In this document: piece by piece, positions 7,840-15,797 of the stretch
How the letters are laid out: each line of letters opens with the position of its first letter
Numbering within the stretch: position 1 is the stretch's first letter
DNA from: Chitinophaga eiseniae
Lineage (GTDB): Bacteria > Bacteroidota > Bacteroidia > Chitinophagales > Chitinophagaceae
Direction of reading: 5' to 3'
Assembly: GCF_900167135.1 (NCBI RefSeq)
Contig: NZ_FUWZ01000001.1
Span: 1,350,336-1,414,335 of the forward strand
Length of the DNA stretch: 64,000 bases
Notes under the pieces: model-generated
Database searches by the model: none
What the model was told of the DNA's origin: nothing
Seen by the model: only the letters and a program-made list of their open reading frames with translations
Position numbers and translations under genes: made by a program

Positions 7840-8790
7840 TTACAGTCCCAGCAATTTTGCCGCATTCCCGCCTGCTATCTTCGCTACTTCCCCGGGAGGC
7901 AGCGGAATGCTGTCCAGCAGCTGTCTCCCCGCTTCGTTTGTGCTGAAAGGATAATCAACCGAAAACATCACATTATCGATACCAAAAGTTCCCAGTGCGG
8001 CCATCAGCGGTGGTAAGGTAAAAATACCGCTGGTGGTAATGTGCACCTGGTCCCGCAGCGTTTGGCTGACGGAGCGCTGATGGTGACTGTTGCCGGTTAC
8101 CGGGAATTTTTCATCCAGCCGCGACATCATCATGGGTATCATCTCTCCCATATGGCCGATGATGATTTTTAACCGGGGATACCGGTCCAATGTTCCGGTG
8201 GTAATCAAACGTAACACCTGCAGGGCTGTTTCTGTATGCCATCCCCAGCCGCCGCATGCCAGCATGACACCGATGGGTCCGGGGAGATCGTTGTAATACG
8301 CGTCTGCCACGCCTGCCGGTGGCGGCCCGGGGTGCAGGTAAAGCGGCATTTGTAGTTGTGCTGCTTTTTGCAGCAGCGGCCCGAATTCCGGCTGGTCTAA
8401 AAACCTGCCGTTGGTAAGCCCGTTGATCAGAGCGCCGCAGAAATGATGTTCCGTTTTTGTTCTTTCCAGCTCTTTTGCCGCCAGGGCTGGAGCGGACATG
8501 GGCAGGTGTGCGAACGCTTTAAACCGCGTAGGATGGACGCTCATCCTCGCAGCGAGGAGGTCATTATATCTCCCGGCAAACGTCTGGGCTTTCGCGGGCG
8601 GCAGACTTTCAGCCCCTCGTCCTACTACGGACAATACCTGCATGTCAATGCCGTTATCGTCCATTGATTTTAACCGCCTATCGCTGGTATCGGCAAGGTA
8701 TTCCATGGCCTGGCCAGGCAGGGGCCATTGTTGTATTTCTTGGTCAAACTCAGGCAGAACAACGTGCTCTTCTAATGTGATAATACGCAT
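7840..8790 (-). CDS. Amidohydrolase-2 family metal-dependent hydrolase/decarboxylase
   Basis: A 316-residue TIM-barrel enzyme of the ACMSD-like amidohydrolase-2 group. It starts with ITLEEHVVLPEF, where ExH corresponds to the group's first metal-binding motif, and has LYLHPGPPP (His ligand), IIGHMGEMIP (His) and FSVDYPF (catalytic Asp). Family members hydrolyse or decarboxylate aromatic and lactone-type acids; the substrate here cannot be read. The gene stands alone, and the Crp/Fnr gene lies upstream in the same direction after 67 bp. Confidence 0.85.
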   Translation of the reverse strand: MRIITLEEHVVLPEFDQEIQQWPLPGQAMEYLADTSDRRLKSMDDNGIDMQVLSVVGRGAESLPPAKAQTFAGRYNDLLAARMSVHPTRFKAFAHLPMSAPALAAKELERTKTEHHFCGALINGLTNGRFLDQPEFGPLLQKAAQLQMPLYLHPGPPPAGVADAYYNDLPGPIGVMLACGGWGWHTETALQVLRLITTGTLDRYPRLKIIIGHMGEMIPMMMSRLDEKFPVTGNSHHQRSVSQTLRDQVHITTSGIFTLPPLMAALGTFGIDNVMFSVDYPFSTNEAGRQLLDSIPLPPGEVAKIAGGNAAKLLGL

Positions 8791-8857
8791 AGCTGATTGG
8801 ATTGAATGACAAAAATCCAGCTATTCCATGTGTATAACATTGATCGTGATCAAATAA

Positions 8858-9436
8858 TCACATGCCGGATTTTATCCGGCTGAGCGCTTCCTGGGTGATA
8901 TTAAGATAGTTGGCCACCAACTTATTCGGCAGGCGCAATACCATCTCTGGGTTTTCTTTCAGCAGCAACTGATAACGTTCCCGTGGGTTGAGGGTAATAA
9001 CATCTTCCAGTCGCTTTGTGTTCGTTAAATAGGCATATTCGAGAAAACCACGATAGAATATTCCCCAAGCGGGGATCGTATCCACCAGGGCGTAAAAATC
9101 TTCCCGGTGCATATACAGCAGTTCCGATGGCTCAACAGCCTGCGTGTCTTCTTTGAGTAATGAGCCGTCAATAAAAGACGTCAGTGAAGTGGAGAAAGAA
9201 TTTTCGAAAGCGAACCGGCGGGTGGCTTCTCTTCCGTCGGGTTTTATATAGTATACCCTGAGGCATCCCTTATTGACAAAAAACATACGCCTCGACGGTT
9301 CCCCTGTTCTTCCCACCAGCTCATTCTTTTTCGCTTTCAGCAGATGAAAGCAGGAGAGCACCCGCTGCAATTCAGTATCGGTTAACCGAACCCTGTCGGC
9401 AATGTATGTAGTCAGCTGTGCAAGCATGTTAATCAT
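8858..9436 (-). CDS. Crp/Fnr-family transcriptional regulator
   Basis: A 192-residue regulator of the short Bacteroidetes type. The cyclic-nucleotide-binding-like beta barrel spans about residues 25-115 (ELVGRTGEPSRRMFFVNKGCLRVYY), followed by the dimer helix and a compact HTH ending ANYLNITQEALSRIKSGM. There are no Fnr cysteines for an Fe-S cluster. Its start codon follows the stop of the zinc-ribbon gene with no gap, so the two are cotranscribed. Ligand unknown. Confidence 0.88.
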   Translation of the reverse strand: MINMLAQLTTYIADRVRLTDTELQRVLSCFHLLKAKKNELVGRTGEPSRRMFFVNKGCLRVYYIKPDGREATRRFAFENSFSTSLTSFIDGSLLKEDTQAVEPSELLYMHREDFYALVDTIPAWGIFYRGFLEYAYLTNTKRLEDVITLNPRERYQLLLKENPEMVLRLPNKLVANYLNITQEALSRIKSGM

Positions 9437-9949
9437 TTATCGTGACGGCTTAATACCGGACCATTTTGGGCGAAGTCCTCTTTTTTCGTCCTGCGCCCAC
9501 TGTTTTTTAACTGCCGCTTTAAGTTGCTGGTTATACTCCCGCATCTCTTTACTGCTTTGAAATTCTTTGTGTATGCTGGTGATGCGGTTTGTCGAAATAA
9601 GAAATACAGCGACGCCCGCCAGCGTCAGGATAATATGAATAAAGATAAGATCATTATCAGACCTTCCTAACGACATCATCGTATTATATCCGCTGAATGC
9701 CCCCACTGCTGCTGCAATTGCCGAAAGTACCAGCAACCCTGATGTTGTTGGCGCCTCCGGTTTTACCGGATAAACTACTTCGCTCATATCCACCTCTTCT
9801 TCCTGCACTATCTCCGGTTTTATTTCCTCTTTGGGCGAGATCATAAAAAGGGCGCCGCAATAATTGCAACTGGCCATGTCGTTGCGTTCAGGGACCAGTT
9901 TGATATCAGAACTGCCACATTGGGCGCAGGTGAGCGTAAGTAATTTCAT
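9437..9949 (-). CDS. Zinc-ribbon membrane protein, unknown function
   Basis: A 170-residue protein with two CxxC pairs at the N-terminus (C8/C11 and C28/C31) forming a zinc ribbon, an acidic linker, then two hydrophobic helices (about 88-113 and 118-140) and a basic tail. The layout suggests a cytoplasmic zinc ribbon anchored in the inner membrane. It directly precedes the Crp/Fnr gene without spacing, so it could be a membrane partner or simply share the operon. No specific family recognised. Confidence 0.65.
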   Translation of the reverse strand: MKLLTLTCAQCGSSDIKLVPERNDMASCNYCGALFMISPKEEIKPEIVQEEEVDMSEVVYPVKPEAPTTSGLLVLSAIAAAVGAFSGYNTMMSLGRSDNDLIFIHIILTLAGVAVFLISTNRITSIHKEFQSSKEMREYNQQLKAAVKKQWAQDEKRGLRPKWSGIKPSR

Positions 9950-10066
9950 AAGGATAGCGGATAAAGTTGGTGCTTTCCGGTCTAAAATACTACATTTATC
10001 CGGTAAAATATACTGGTTGTAAGTAGGAAGAAATTACTATCTTATCATCTAAAAAACCATATTGTT

Positions 10067-10636
10067 ATGAAATCCCGGACTTCTACGGCTTTGCCAGAAA
10101 ACCATGAATTGCTCTCCCACGAACTCACTACTGCGGGCTTACCATCGAATGCCAATGAAAATGCTACTAAGCTGAACATCAGTGTTGAGCACGCGCAGAC
10201 ACGCAACTGGCTATGGCTGGCCTGCGCGGTAAGCGTGCACAATTATTTTTCTCCTGATAGCCCGGTTACCCAGTGCCAGGTGGCATCCCAGATAACGGGA
10301 CAATCCTGTTGCAGCAGCCCGATGCCGGACGCCTGTAACGTGGAGAGAGATCCTAGTGCCGCACTGCGTGCCCTGAATAACCTGAACCGGGTCTGCTCTG
10401 CCAGGGATTTTAACTTTTCCGATGTACAGAATGAAATCCTTGCGGGCAGGCCGCTGATTCTGAGTGTCTCCTCCCCGGGTGTTGAGTCTGGACGGGTCAT
10501 TGTCCTCTTTGGTATTGATGATGCCAGTAACGTGTATGTCATGGACCCTCAAACAGGAACGGCTCGTGCTAACTTCATGGACATAGCGAACTTCTACTGT
10601 GAGCTTTCCGGGGAAGTTAGTTTTACGCAGCGGTAG
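10067..10636 (+). CDS. Papain-like (C39-type) pseudo-protease
   Basis: A 189-residue protein with the layout of small papain-like peptidases: QTRNWLWLACAVSVHNYF, then TQCQVAS, CCSSPMPDACN, GRPLILSVS and the C-terminal strand VIVLFGIDD...YVMDPQTG. In active relatives the first motif is NWCWAAC and the strand begins GH. Here the nucleophile position is Leu49 and the His position is Arg143, so both catalytic residues are replaced. No signal peptide. It faces the hxs cassette and ends 114 bp from hxsC. I infer a binding or chaperone-like role, possibly for a peptide; the fold assignment is motif-based. Confidence 0.6.
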   Translation: MKSRTSTALPENHELLSHELTTAGLPSNANENATKLNISVEHAQTRNWLWLACAVSVHNYFSPDSPVTQCQVASQITGQSCCSSPMPDACNVERDPSAALRALNNLNRVCSARDFNFSDVQNEILAGRPLILSVSSPGVESGRVIVLFGIDDASNVYVMDPQTGTARANFMDIANFYCELSGEVSFTQR

Positions 10637-10749
10637 ATCGGATAAAAGCAGCTTGTTAACGCCGAAAGTGACACTGCTGGGTGCTGCAGGCTTCTGTTGT
10701 CAGACCACGTCGTTACTTTCACCTACCACATGTAGTATAGAGATAATGT

Positions 10750-11889
10750 CTATTTTGTCAAGTCCACAGTGAAGGGCTTTATCGCCGTACTACGTTTAGA
10801 AGTGCTTGAAGCAAAAAATCCTCCACACTGTTGTTTTAGAACACACGTATGACATTCGTTATGGAAAATATTTTTCCAGTCGGAAATTGATTTTCTGGCG
10901 AATTGCCATATATCTTGAGGTGTTGTACAAAGTTGCGCATTATAAAGAGATGAATTGATGCCAAAATCCGATAAATAGGTTATAGCTTCTGTAAGCTCGT
11001 TTCCGTAGTCGACCGGATCTATCCATAGTTTTTCTATGTTATGAGGCGTATAGCCTTGATGTTCAAGCCCCATAAATGCTACATGTTCTACAAAAGGTAG
11101 ATTTTTGTAAATAAATCTGGAGAGCTTTAGAAGACGGGGAATCGTTTGCTTATGTAGGACTATCCTTATTTCAAGCCGGATATTATGTTTAGCGAGATTA
11201 TATAATCCTTGTACCGTTTGATTAAAAGCCCCTTTGGCTTGAACAATATAATCATGTTGTGCATAAAAATCTGAATATAAGGGTATGCCCAACATGAGTC
11301 GAGAAAATGACATTGCTCCCAATTTATCAGAAAATGCGGGCCAGGCAAACGACCGCCCGTTGGTTAAACAATGTACTTCCGTGTCCGGGAGATGTATCTG
11401 GATTTGTTCTAATAAGCTAAAAAAACGTTCTCCCAAAAGAGTAGGTTCGCCACCGGTAATTCCCAACTCGAAGCAATCTTTAGGAATTAGTGGGATACTT
11501 TGCGAATGTATGTTGTATAGATAATCTGTATCATCTCTATTCTTGGGTGGTTGTGAGCACATCAGGCAGTTGCTGTTGCATCGTTCTGTAAATAATAAGA
11601 AATTATGGTAGGAGTTTGTCCTATATAGTGTGTTAATCACTCCGTCTGTATTCACAACAACAATATCGCCTTCAGATAGATGCTCAATTTCGGGAATTGA
11701 ATGCACGCAGGGTTTGTCAAACGGATCAGGTTGGATGCCAGTTGAAAGAATTATCTTGAAGCGCTCAAGATATTTAGGAATATTATTATCTACAATCAGG
11801 ATTTCAGCATCGCTTTCCGGGTTAAATGTAACCCTGCCTACTATGAGAGTATTTACTCCTGATGGAACGCCTTTTGTTTTTAGTAACAT
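10750..11889 (-). CDS. hxsC: His-Xaa-Ser system radical SAM maturase HxsC
   Basis: A radical SAM enzyme of 379 residues. The cluster motif CX3CX2C is at C104, C108 and C111 (TERCNSNCLMCSQPPK), and GITGGEPT near 143-150 is the SAM-binding glycine motif. TERCN...LMCSQPPK is characteristic of HxsC. Extra cysteines near the C-terminus (NECHTCVLKQQCGG) could bind a further cluster. Its ATG shares one base with the hxsB stop, so translation is coupled. It is thought to act with HxsB to modify HxsA; the chemistry is unknown. Confidence 0.9.
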   Translation of the reverse strand: MLLKTKGVPSGVNTLIVGRVTFNPESDAEILIVDNNIPKYLERFKIILSTGIQPDPFDKPCVHSIPEIEHLSEGDIVVVNTDGVINTLYRTNSYHNFLLFTERCNSNCLMCSQPPKNRDDTDYLYNIHSQSIPLIPKDCFELGITGGEPTLLGERFFSLLEQIQIHLPDTEVHCLTNGRSFAWPAFSDKLGAMSFSRLMLGIPLYSDFYAQHDYIVQAKGAFNQTVQGLYNLAKHNIRLEIRIVLHKQTIPRLLKLSRFIYKNLPFVEHVAFMGLEHQGYTPHNIEKLWIDPVDYGNELTEAITYLSDFGINSSLYNAQLCTTPQDIWQFARKSISDWKNIFHNECHTCVLKQQCGGFFASSTSKRSTAIKPFTVDLTK

Positions 11890-13397
11890 TAGCTTTTACC
11901 TGTTATCCAGCTTCTGAATATTTTTTCTTTTTTTTTATCCTCATCCATGGTGAGGATAAGGTACCTGATTATCTCCATATTTCTCTCGCAGAAAGCGCTT
12001 GTTGGTCTATGACCAACCAAATCGCCCTGGGTAGTATGATTAAATACCGGATCGGCACCACAGTATGATTGAAAAGCGCATTCAGAGCACCCGGGAAGAG
12101 CTTCATTTATCATCACTTCGCTAAGAGTTGAAACTTTGTTACCATAGAATATCTCTTCATACGTATCCTCGCCAAGTGTCCCTAGTTTGAATGTCAGATC
12201 ATTCATTTCTGCAAGCATTCTGGCTTCATCAGAAGCATAAATGGCGCCGTCGTAGTTAAATACAACTACATTATTTACAAGACCAGCAGGAGATTGTAGA
12301 TCAACATATCCTACAGGGAATGGAGTGAGCATTTTTTTAAGGATAATGCTGGCGTAGTCTTCACGGATAAAATAGCCATCCAGATTGTACTGAATAATTC
12401 TGGCAAGTGCTTTCTTGTAGAAATCCAGGAATCTTGCTGTTTCATATTTATTTTTATCTGTACTTCTGGTTGCGAAACCATACGGACTAATAGGTCTGAG
12501 AAATATATTATGAAAACCTAGCCGAACATATTCATCAACAATTTCTTCGGGGTGTTCCAGTGAAAGCGCCGTTGTTGTAACTAATGCTGAAATACCTTCT
12601 TCTCCCAACCTTTGACGGCATCTTTCGATCCCCTCAACTACGAGTTGATGGCTGCTTGCATGGGGTTTGTGCCGATTTCTGTTATGAATAAATGCTGGTC
12701 CGTCCAGGGACGTAGATATCAAGATGCCGTTATTGAAAAAAAACTGAATCATTTCATCTGTAAGTAACGCAAGATTGGTACATATTACATAGGTAACCTT
12801 TTTGTTGTGTTTTTCTGCTTCGATTTTTGTTTTTTCAACTGCATAGACAATACTTTCAAATGCCAGTAGGGCTTCTCCTCCCTGAAATTCCATTGTCACA
12901 TGGGGGTTGGGAGATTTCATCATGATAGCAATTCCGGCATCGATATGAAATCTTTTCATGTCATATTTGTTTTTGTCAGAGGTTACTCTCGAAACTTGAC
13001 AATAATGACAAGTATGTTCACATCGCAGGCTTATAACAAAAATGTGCAGTGATGTAAAATAATCCAGAAATGATTTTTTTGTACGATAGCGAGTGGCTAG
13101 AACTTCTATAAGTTCTGGAAGTGGGGTGACCGATATAAAAAAGTTAGCGATTAAATCAGCGAATAACTCCTGATCAGAAATATTGTCTGGATTTATTTCT
13201 CCCGCAACAATCCTGCCGGTAGTACCCATCGGAATAACTAGAAGGTCGCCAATCTCATTTACAATTACTTCTTTGCCTGGTGAAAGGCGATGAAATTTGA
13301 ATGGTAATAAATAATAGCGTTGGGGAGATGCTATATAGTGTGAGAATTCTTTGAATTTTCTGGAATTACTATATGGGCTGCTATCTACGGTGATCAT
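11889..13397 (-). CDS. hxsB: His-Xaa-Ser system radical SAM maturase HxsB
   Basis: A 502-residue radical SAM protein. The [4Fe-4S] motif is at C126, C130 and C133 (SLRCEHTCHYCQVSR), the glycine-rich SAM motif is EFQGGEALLAF, and a SPASM-like C-terminal domain has GCSECAFQSYCGADPVFNHTTQG followed by a further Cys, the signature ending of HxsB. Auxiliary clusters in SPASM enzymes handle peptide substrates. It overlaps hxsD by 4 bp (ATGA) and hxsC by one base. GC is low relative to the left flank. Confidence 0.92.
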   Translation of the reverse strand: MITVDSSPYSNSRKFKEFSHYIASPQRYYLLPFKFHRLSPGKEVIVNEIGDLLVIPMGTTGRIVAGEINPDNISDQELFADLIANFFISVTPLPELIEVLATRYRTKKSFLDYFTSLHIFVISLRCEHTCHYCQVSRVTSDKNKYDMKRFHIDAGIAIMMKSPNPHVTMEFQGGEALLAFESIVYAVEKTKIEAEKHNKKVTYVICTNLALLTDEMIQFFFNNGILISTSLDGPAFIHNRNRHKPHASSHQLVVEGIERCRQRLGEEGISALVTTTALSLEHPEEIVDEYVRLGFHNIFLRPISPYGFATRSTDKNKYETARFLDFYKKALARIIQYNLDGYFIREDYASIILKKMLTPFPVGYVDLQSPAGLVNNVVVFNYDGAIYASDEARMLAEMNDLTFKLGTLGEDTYEEIFYGNKVSTLSEVMINEALPGCSECAFQSYCGADPVFNHTTQGDLVGHRPTSAFCERNMEIIRYLILTMDEDKKKEKIFRSWITGKS

Positions 13398-13768
13398 ACT
13401 TTTACAGATTGAGGATTAAATCCCACAGGATCAGTAATTTCCGAAACTGGGCCTTCCTGCTGATCATAGTATATAAATGCTTTAGCGATAATAAGTTCCC
13501 TGATGGTTTTAGTCTCATCAGTTATATGTTGTCTTAACTTAAAATCAATGAGATCTTGTTTTAGTTTGAGAAGGATGATAGCCCAGTCCACTTTATCCGG
13601 GTGACGAATGGCCTTTAATGATATTTCATACTGAGATGTAGATGATTTTCTAACATCTACTTCAAAGGTATTACTATACCAATAAAGGCATTTTAACAAA
13701 ACAACCTCAGGATATATTTCTGCATCAATAGCAACCTTTAATATCTTGTCATTTTGCAGGACTTCCAT
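13394..13768 (-). CDS. hxsD: His-Xaa-Ser system protein HxsD
   Basis: A 124-residue partner protein. The segment LKQDLIDFKLRQ...TKTIRELIIAKAFIYY corresponds to the LLNDYxLRE-type motif and the following Arg-Glu helix that define HxsD. It is often seen as a small carrier or recognition protein for the maturases, but its role is unproven. It overlaps hxsA by 20 bp and hxsB by 4 bp, so all four genes are one tightly coupled operon. Confidence 0.88.
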   Translation of the reverse strand: MEVLQNDKILKVAIDAEIYPEVVLLKCLYWYSNTFEVDVRKSSTSQYEISLKAIRHPDKVDWAIILLKLKQDLIDFKLRQHITDETKTIRELIIAKAFIYYDQQEGPVSEITDPVGFNPQSVKV

Positions 13769-14513
13769 TTGCCTTATTTATTAAAGTGTTAAGTGTTTTA
13801 TGATCAACAATTCCGTTGGGTCTGAGTTCATTATCCTGTTGGAATTTGATAACAGCGATCTCGGTTTGAAGGCCGAAGTAGCCAGTTACGTATATATCTC
13901 TCTTAAATACCATTAATATACGCTGTAACATCTCCACATCCGTTCCTTCACAACCCTTGGAAAGAAGACGATCTCCTAATTTCAGGTGTAGTGAATCGGC
14001 AATGGCAGTGGTGCTTCCAGCTTTAGATATTTTAACTGGCGTTGATGCCGCATGTCGGTTATAAAATGAGTTGGTATTCGAAATGGCATTTTTATTTGTA
14101 ATTCCCGGGTCAGAGGATGTTCTTGTTGAATTTCCTGAAGGTGTTGTATTTTCAACAGGAGATGATGGAATATAAGTAGGGGTTGTTGCAGGCGTATAAC
14201 TGCTACGAGAACTATAAGATGAGGAATAGTGCGAGCTATGGGAACTATGTGATCTGTGAGAGGAATGAGACCGGTGTGAACTATGCATTAGCACAAAGCT
14301 GTTCTCCGGATTTATTACGTTTAACTTGAGGATTAGCTTAGGTTTAAGCACATTTCTGTGAATGTTTTCATAACTGACGTTTTTATCTTCATCTAAGTTG
14401 TAGTCCTTAATAATGGCTTCTCCTTTGGTGTGTGAAAATGCACTGAGAGCTGCTGCAATTACTGCGAGACTTTTTTTAGCAAGATTCTGAAACCCAAATC
14501 TGTCTTTGTTCAT
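13749..14513 (-). CDS. hxsA: His-Xaa-Ser repeat protein HxsA (predicted modification substrate)
   Basis: A 254-residue protein with a hydrophobic N-terminal segment (about 15-27). Seven consecutive His-Xaa-Ser triplets have His at 77, 80, 83, 86, 89, 92 and 95 (HSS HRS HSS HRS HSS HSS HYS), followed by a Ser/Thr/Pro-rich linker and a C-terminal peptidoglycan-binding-like domain (about 178-247; KGCEGTDVEMLQRIL...FGLQTEIAVIKFQ). This is the HxsA architecture. It heads the hxs operon and is the presumed target of the two radical SAM enzymes. The PG-binding-like domain suggests the modified repeat ends up at the cell wall. Confidence 0.92.
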   Translation of the reverse strand: MNKDRFGFQNLAKKSLAVIAAALSAFSHTKGEAIIKDYNLDEDKNVSYENIHRNVLKPKLILKLNVINPENSFVLMHSSHRSHSSHRSHSSHSSHYSSSYSSRSSYTPATTPTYIPSSPVENTTPSGNSTRTSSDPGITNKNAISNTNSFYNRHAASTPVKISKAGSTTAIADSLHLKLGDRLLSKGCEGTDVEMLQRILMVFKRDIYVTGYFGLQTEIAVIKFQQDNELRPNGIVDHKTLNTLINKANGSPAK

Positions 14514-14706
14514 GGGATAGAGTTTGAGGAGGAACAGTAAGAGTTAATAGGCTTGTTACCAAAGGATATGGTCAAATTTTGAGTCCTAAAGGGATGGATT
14601 TATAACTAAGTTATGTAATTTTCAGCTATGATACGTGGTTTTATACTTTATTTACGCAAATAGGGATTAAATAAAGATATAATATATCCGGATTGCCTAC
14701 AAACAA

Positions 14707-14734
14707 AAAAGGCACCGCTTTCGCGATGCCTTTT
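14707..14734 (-). terminator. Intrinsic terminator of the 38-codon gene
   Basis: AAAAGGCAnCGC pairs with GCGnTGCCTTTT around a short loop with one mismatch. On the minus strand it follows the stop codon at 14743 and runs into TTTTTTGTTTG, a good Rho-independent terminator. It separates the small gene from hxsA. Confidence 0.75.
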
Positions 14735-14742
14735 AGCAACTT

Positions 14743-14859
14743 TCAGAACGCCAGTTCTGATCTGTACCGAGAATGAGGAATCATTAGAACCGCTTTTTCA
14801 CGCAGCTGATTTTGTTTTACAGCTTTATGAAGAGAATAATATTCTATAGCAGTTTTCAT
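14743..14859 (-). CDS. 38-residue basic peptide, unknown function
   Basis: An open frame of 38 codons from ATG (14857-14859) to TGA (14743-14745). The peptide starts MKTAIEYYSLHKAVK and ends SRYRSELAF; it is basic, lacks Cys, and shows no signal peptide. An intrinsic terminator lies nine bases past the stop, which supports a real transcription unit. It is immediately upstream of hxsA, in the same direction. It could be an independent small protein, an antitoxin-like or precursor peptide, or a leader; I recognise no family. The alternative is that the frame is a chance ORF in an sRNA. Confidence 0.45.
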   Translation of the reverse strand: MKTAIEYYSLHKAVKQNQLREKAVLMIPHSRYRSELAF

Positions 14860-15167
14860 GTAATATGTCTGTTGTATATTCAATTAGTATAGAATTATAC
14901 TTAAAAGGGCTGCAATTTGCTGAAAATAAATGAAATATCATTGTTTTATTTTGATTTATCATAATATATTGATTTGTAGCCTATTATGAAATTTATGTGT
15001 ATGGCCCTCTCTCATTTCCTCATCAGAGCTTAGTTTTTTGGTAAATAATTGATAATGTGACACTTAAATTAAGTTGGAATATTTTTTCTTGATTTGGAAG
15101 AATATTTTTAGGAATAAATTTTGTTGATTTGGAAGAAATACATATATTTGAGTATAATTTGTAAGTA
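14860..15167. promoter_or_regulatory. AT-rich divergent promoter region
   Basis: This stretch of about 300 bp has no credible gene. It separates the leftward small-peptide gene from the rightward ImmA operon and must hold both promoters. It includes the 14-bp direct repeats at 15089-15137. Confidence 0.5.
15089..15137. repeat. 14-bp direct repeats, candidate XRE operator
   Basis: TTGATTTGGAAGAA occurs at 15089-15102 and again at 15124-15137, 35 bp apart. Both copies lie within 80 bp of the start of the operon encoding an XRE/ImmA protein. The spacing (about three helical turns) suits cooperative binding by an XRE dimer pair, probably autoregulatory. Confidence 0.5.
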
Positions 15168-15767
15168 ATGATCTTATCACAGAGCCAAGTGGAGAACATA
15201 GCACGGCAATATTATCCGAAAATTGCCACCGCTATTACGGCAGCGTTTGCTGATTATATGGAAGTTAGAGCACAGAGGTCTGCTAATGGTGTAGTTGACT
15301 TTAAGCCGAGAACCTGTGCATCACTTATTCATGATTTTACTAAAGTGAGGTTGAAAAACGAGATCGGCGAGGACCCGGAGGTCCTTATCGGTGAGTTCAA
15401 CGGCATTTTTGGAATGCTTATTCAGGGAAGCGTATTTATTAGGTTTAAGAAGTTAAATGATGACCTGTCTACATCAAACGTGCAGACAGGGCAGACAGAG
15501 AACTATAACAATCAGGCGAATTTTGCGGGTTTCGGTGGCGAGCCGACGCTGCTTACGGCAGGCTACCGTCCTGATAAATCCTGGACCTCTATCCAAAATA
15601 TTCATCTTGTTTGCCGTTCAGGGGACGCCATCGTATGGCAAAAAGACCTGACCTCTGAAGTGAAGCAAACCTCCATCTTCACTATGGAAGAAGAAGATCA
15701 GACATCAAAAACCGGTCGTGTTTCAGTTAAAAAAGGAATACAAAAGACAGGAACAGACGATAATTGA
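15168..15767 (+). CDS. Unknown protein paired with XRE/ImmA regulator
   Basis: A 199-residue soluble protein without signal peptide or membrane helix; I do not recognise its family. The N-terminal half is predicted mostly helical (VENIARQYYPKIATAITAAFADYMEVRAQRS), the middle is Asn/Gln/Gly-rich, and the tail is charged. It precedes the XRE/ImmA gene by 30 bp in the same direction, so the two form one operon. ImmA-type proteases usually regulate or cleave a neighbouring regulator or toxin, so this could be the toxin or effector of a pair. That is inference from context only. Confidence 0.6.
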   Translation: MILSQSQVENIARQYYPKIATAITAAFADYMEVRAQRSANGVVDFKPRTCASLIHDFTKVRLKNEIGEDPEVLIGEFNGIFGMLIQGSVFIRFKKLNDDLSTSNVQTGQTENYNNQANFAGFGGEPTLLTAGYRPDKSWTSIQNIHLVCRSGDAIVWQKDLTSEVKQTSIFTMEEEDQTSKTGRVSVKKGIQKTGTDDN

Positions 15768-15797
15768 TCTTATTTTCGCGTTTTTAATTTTTAGCTT

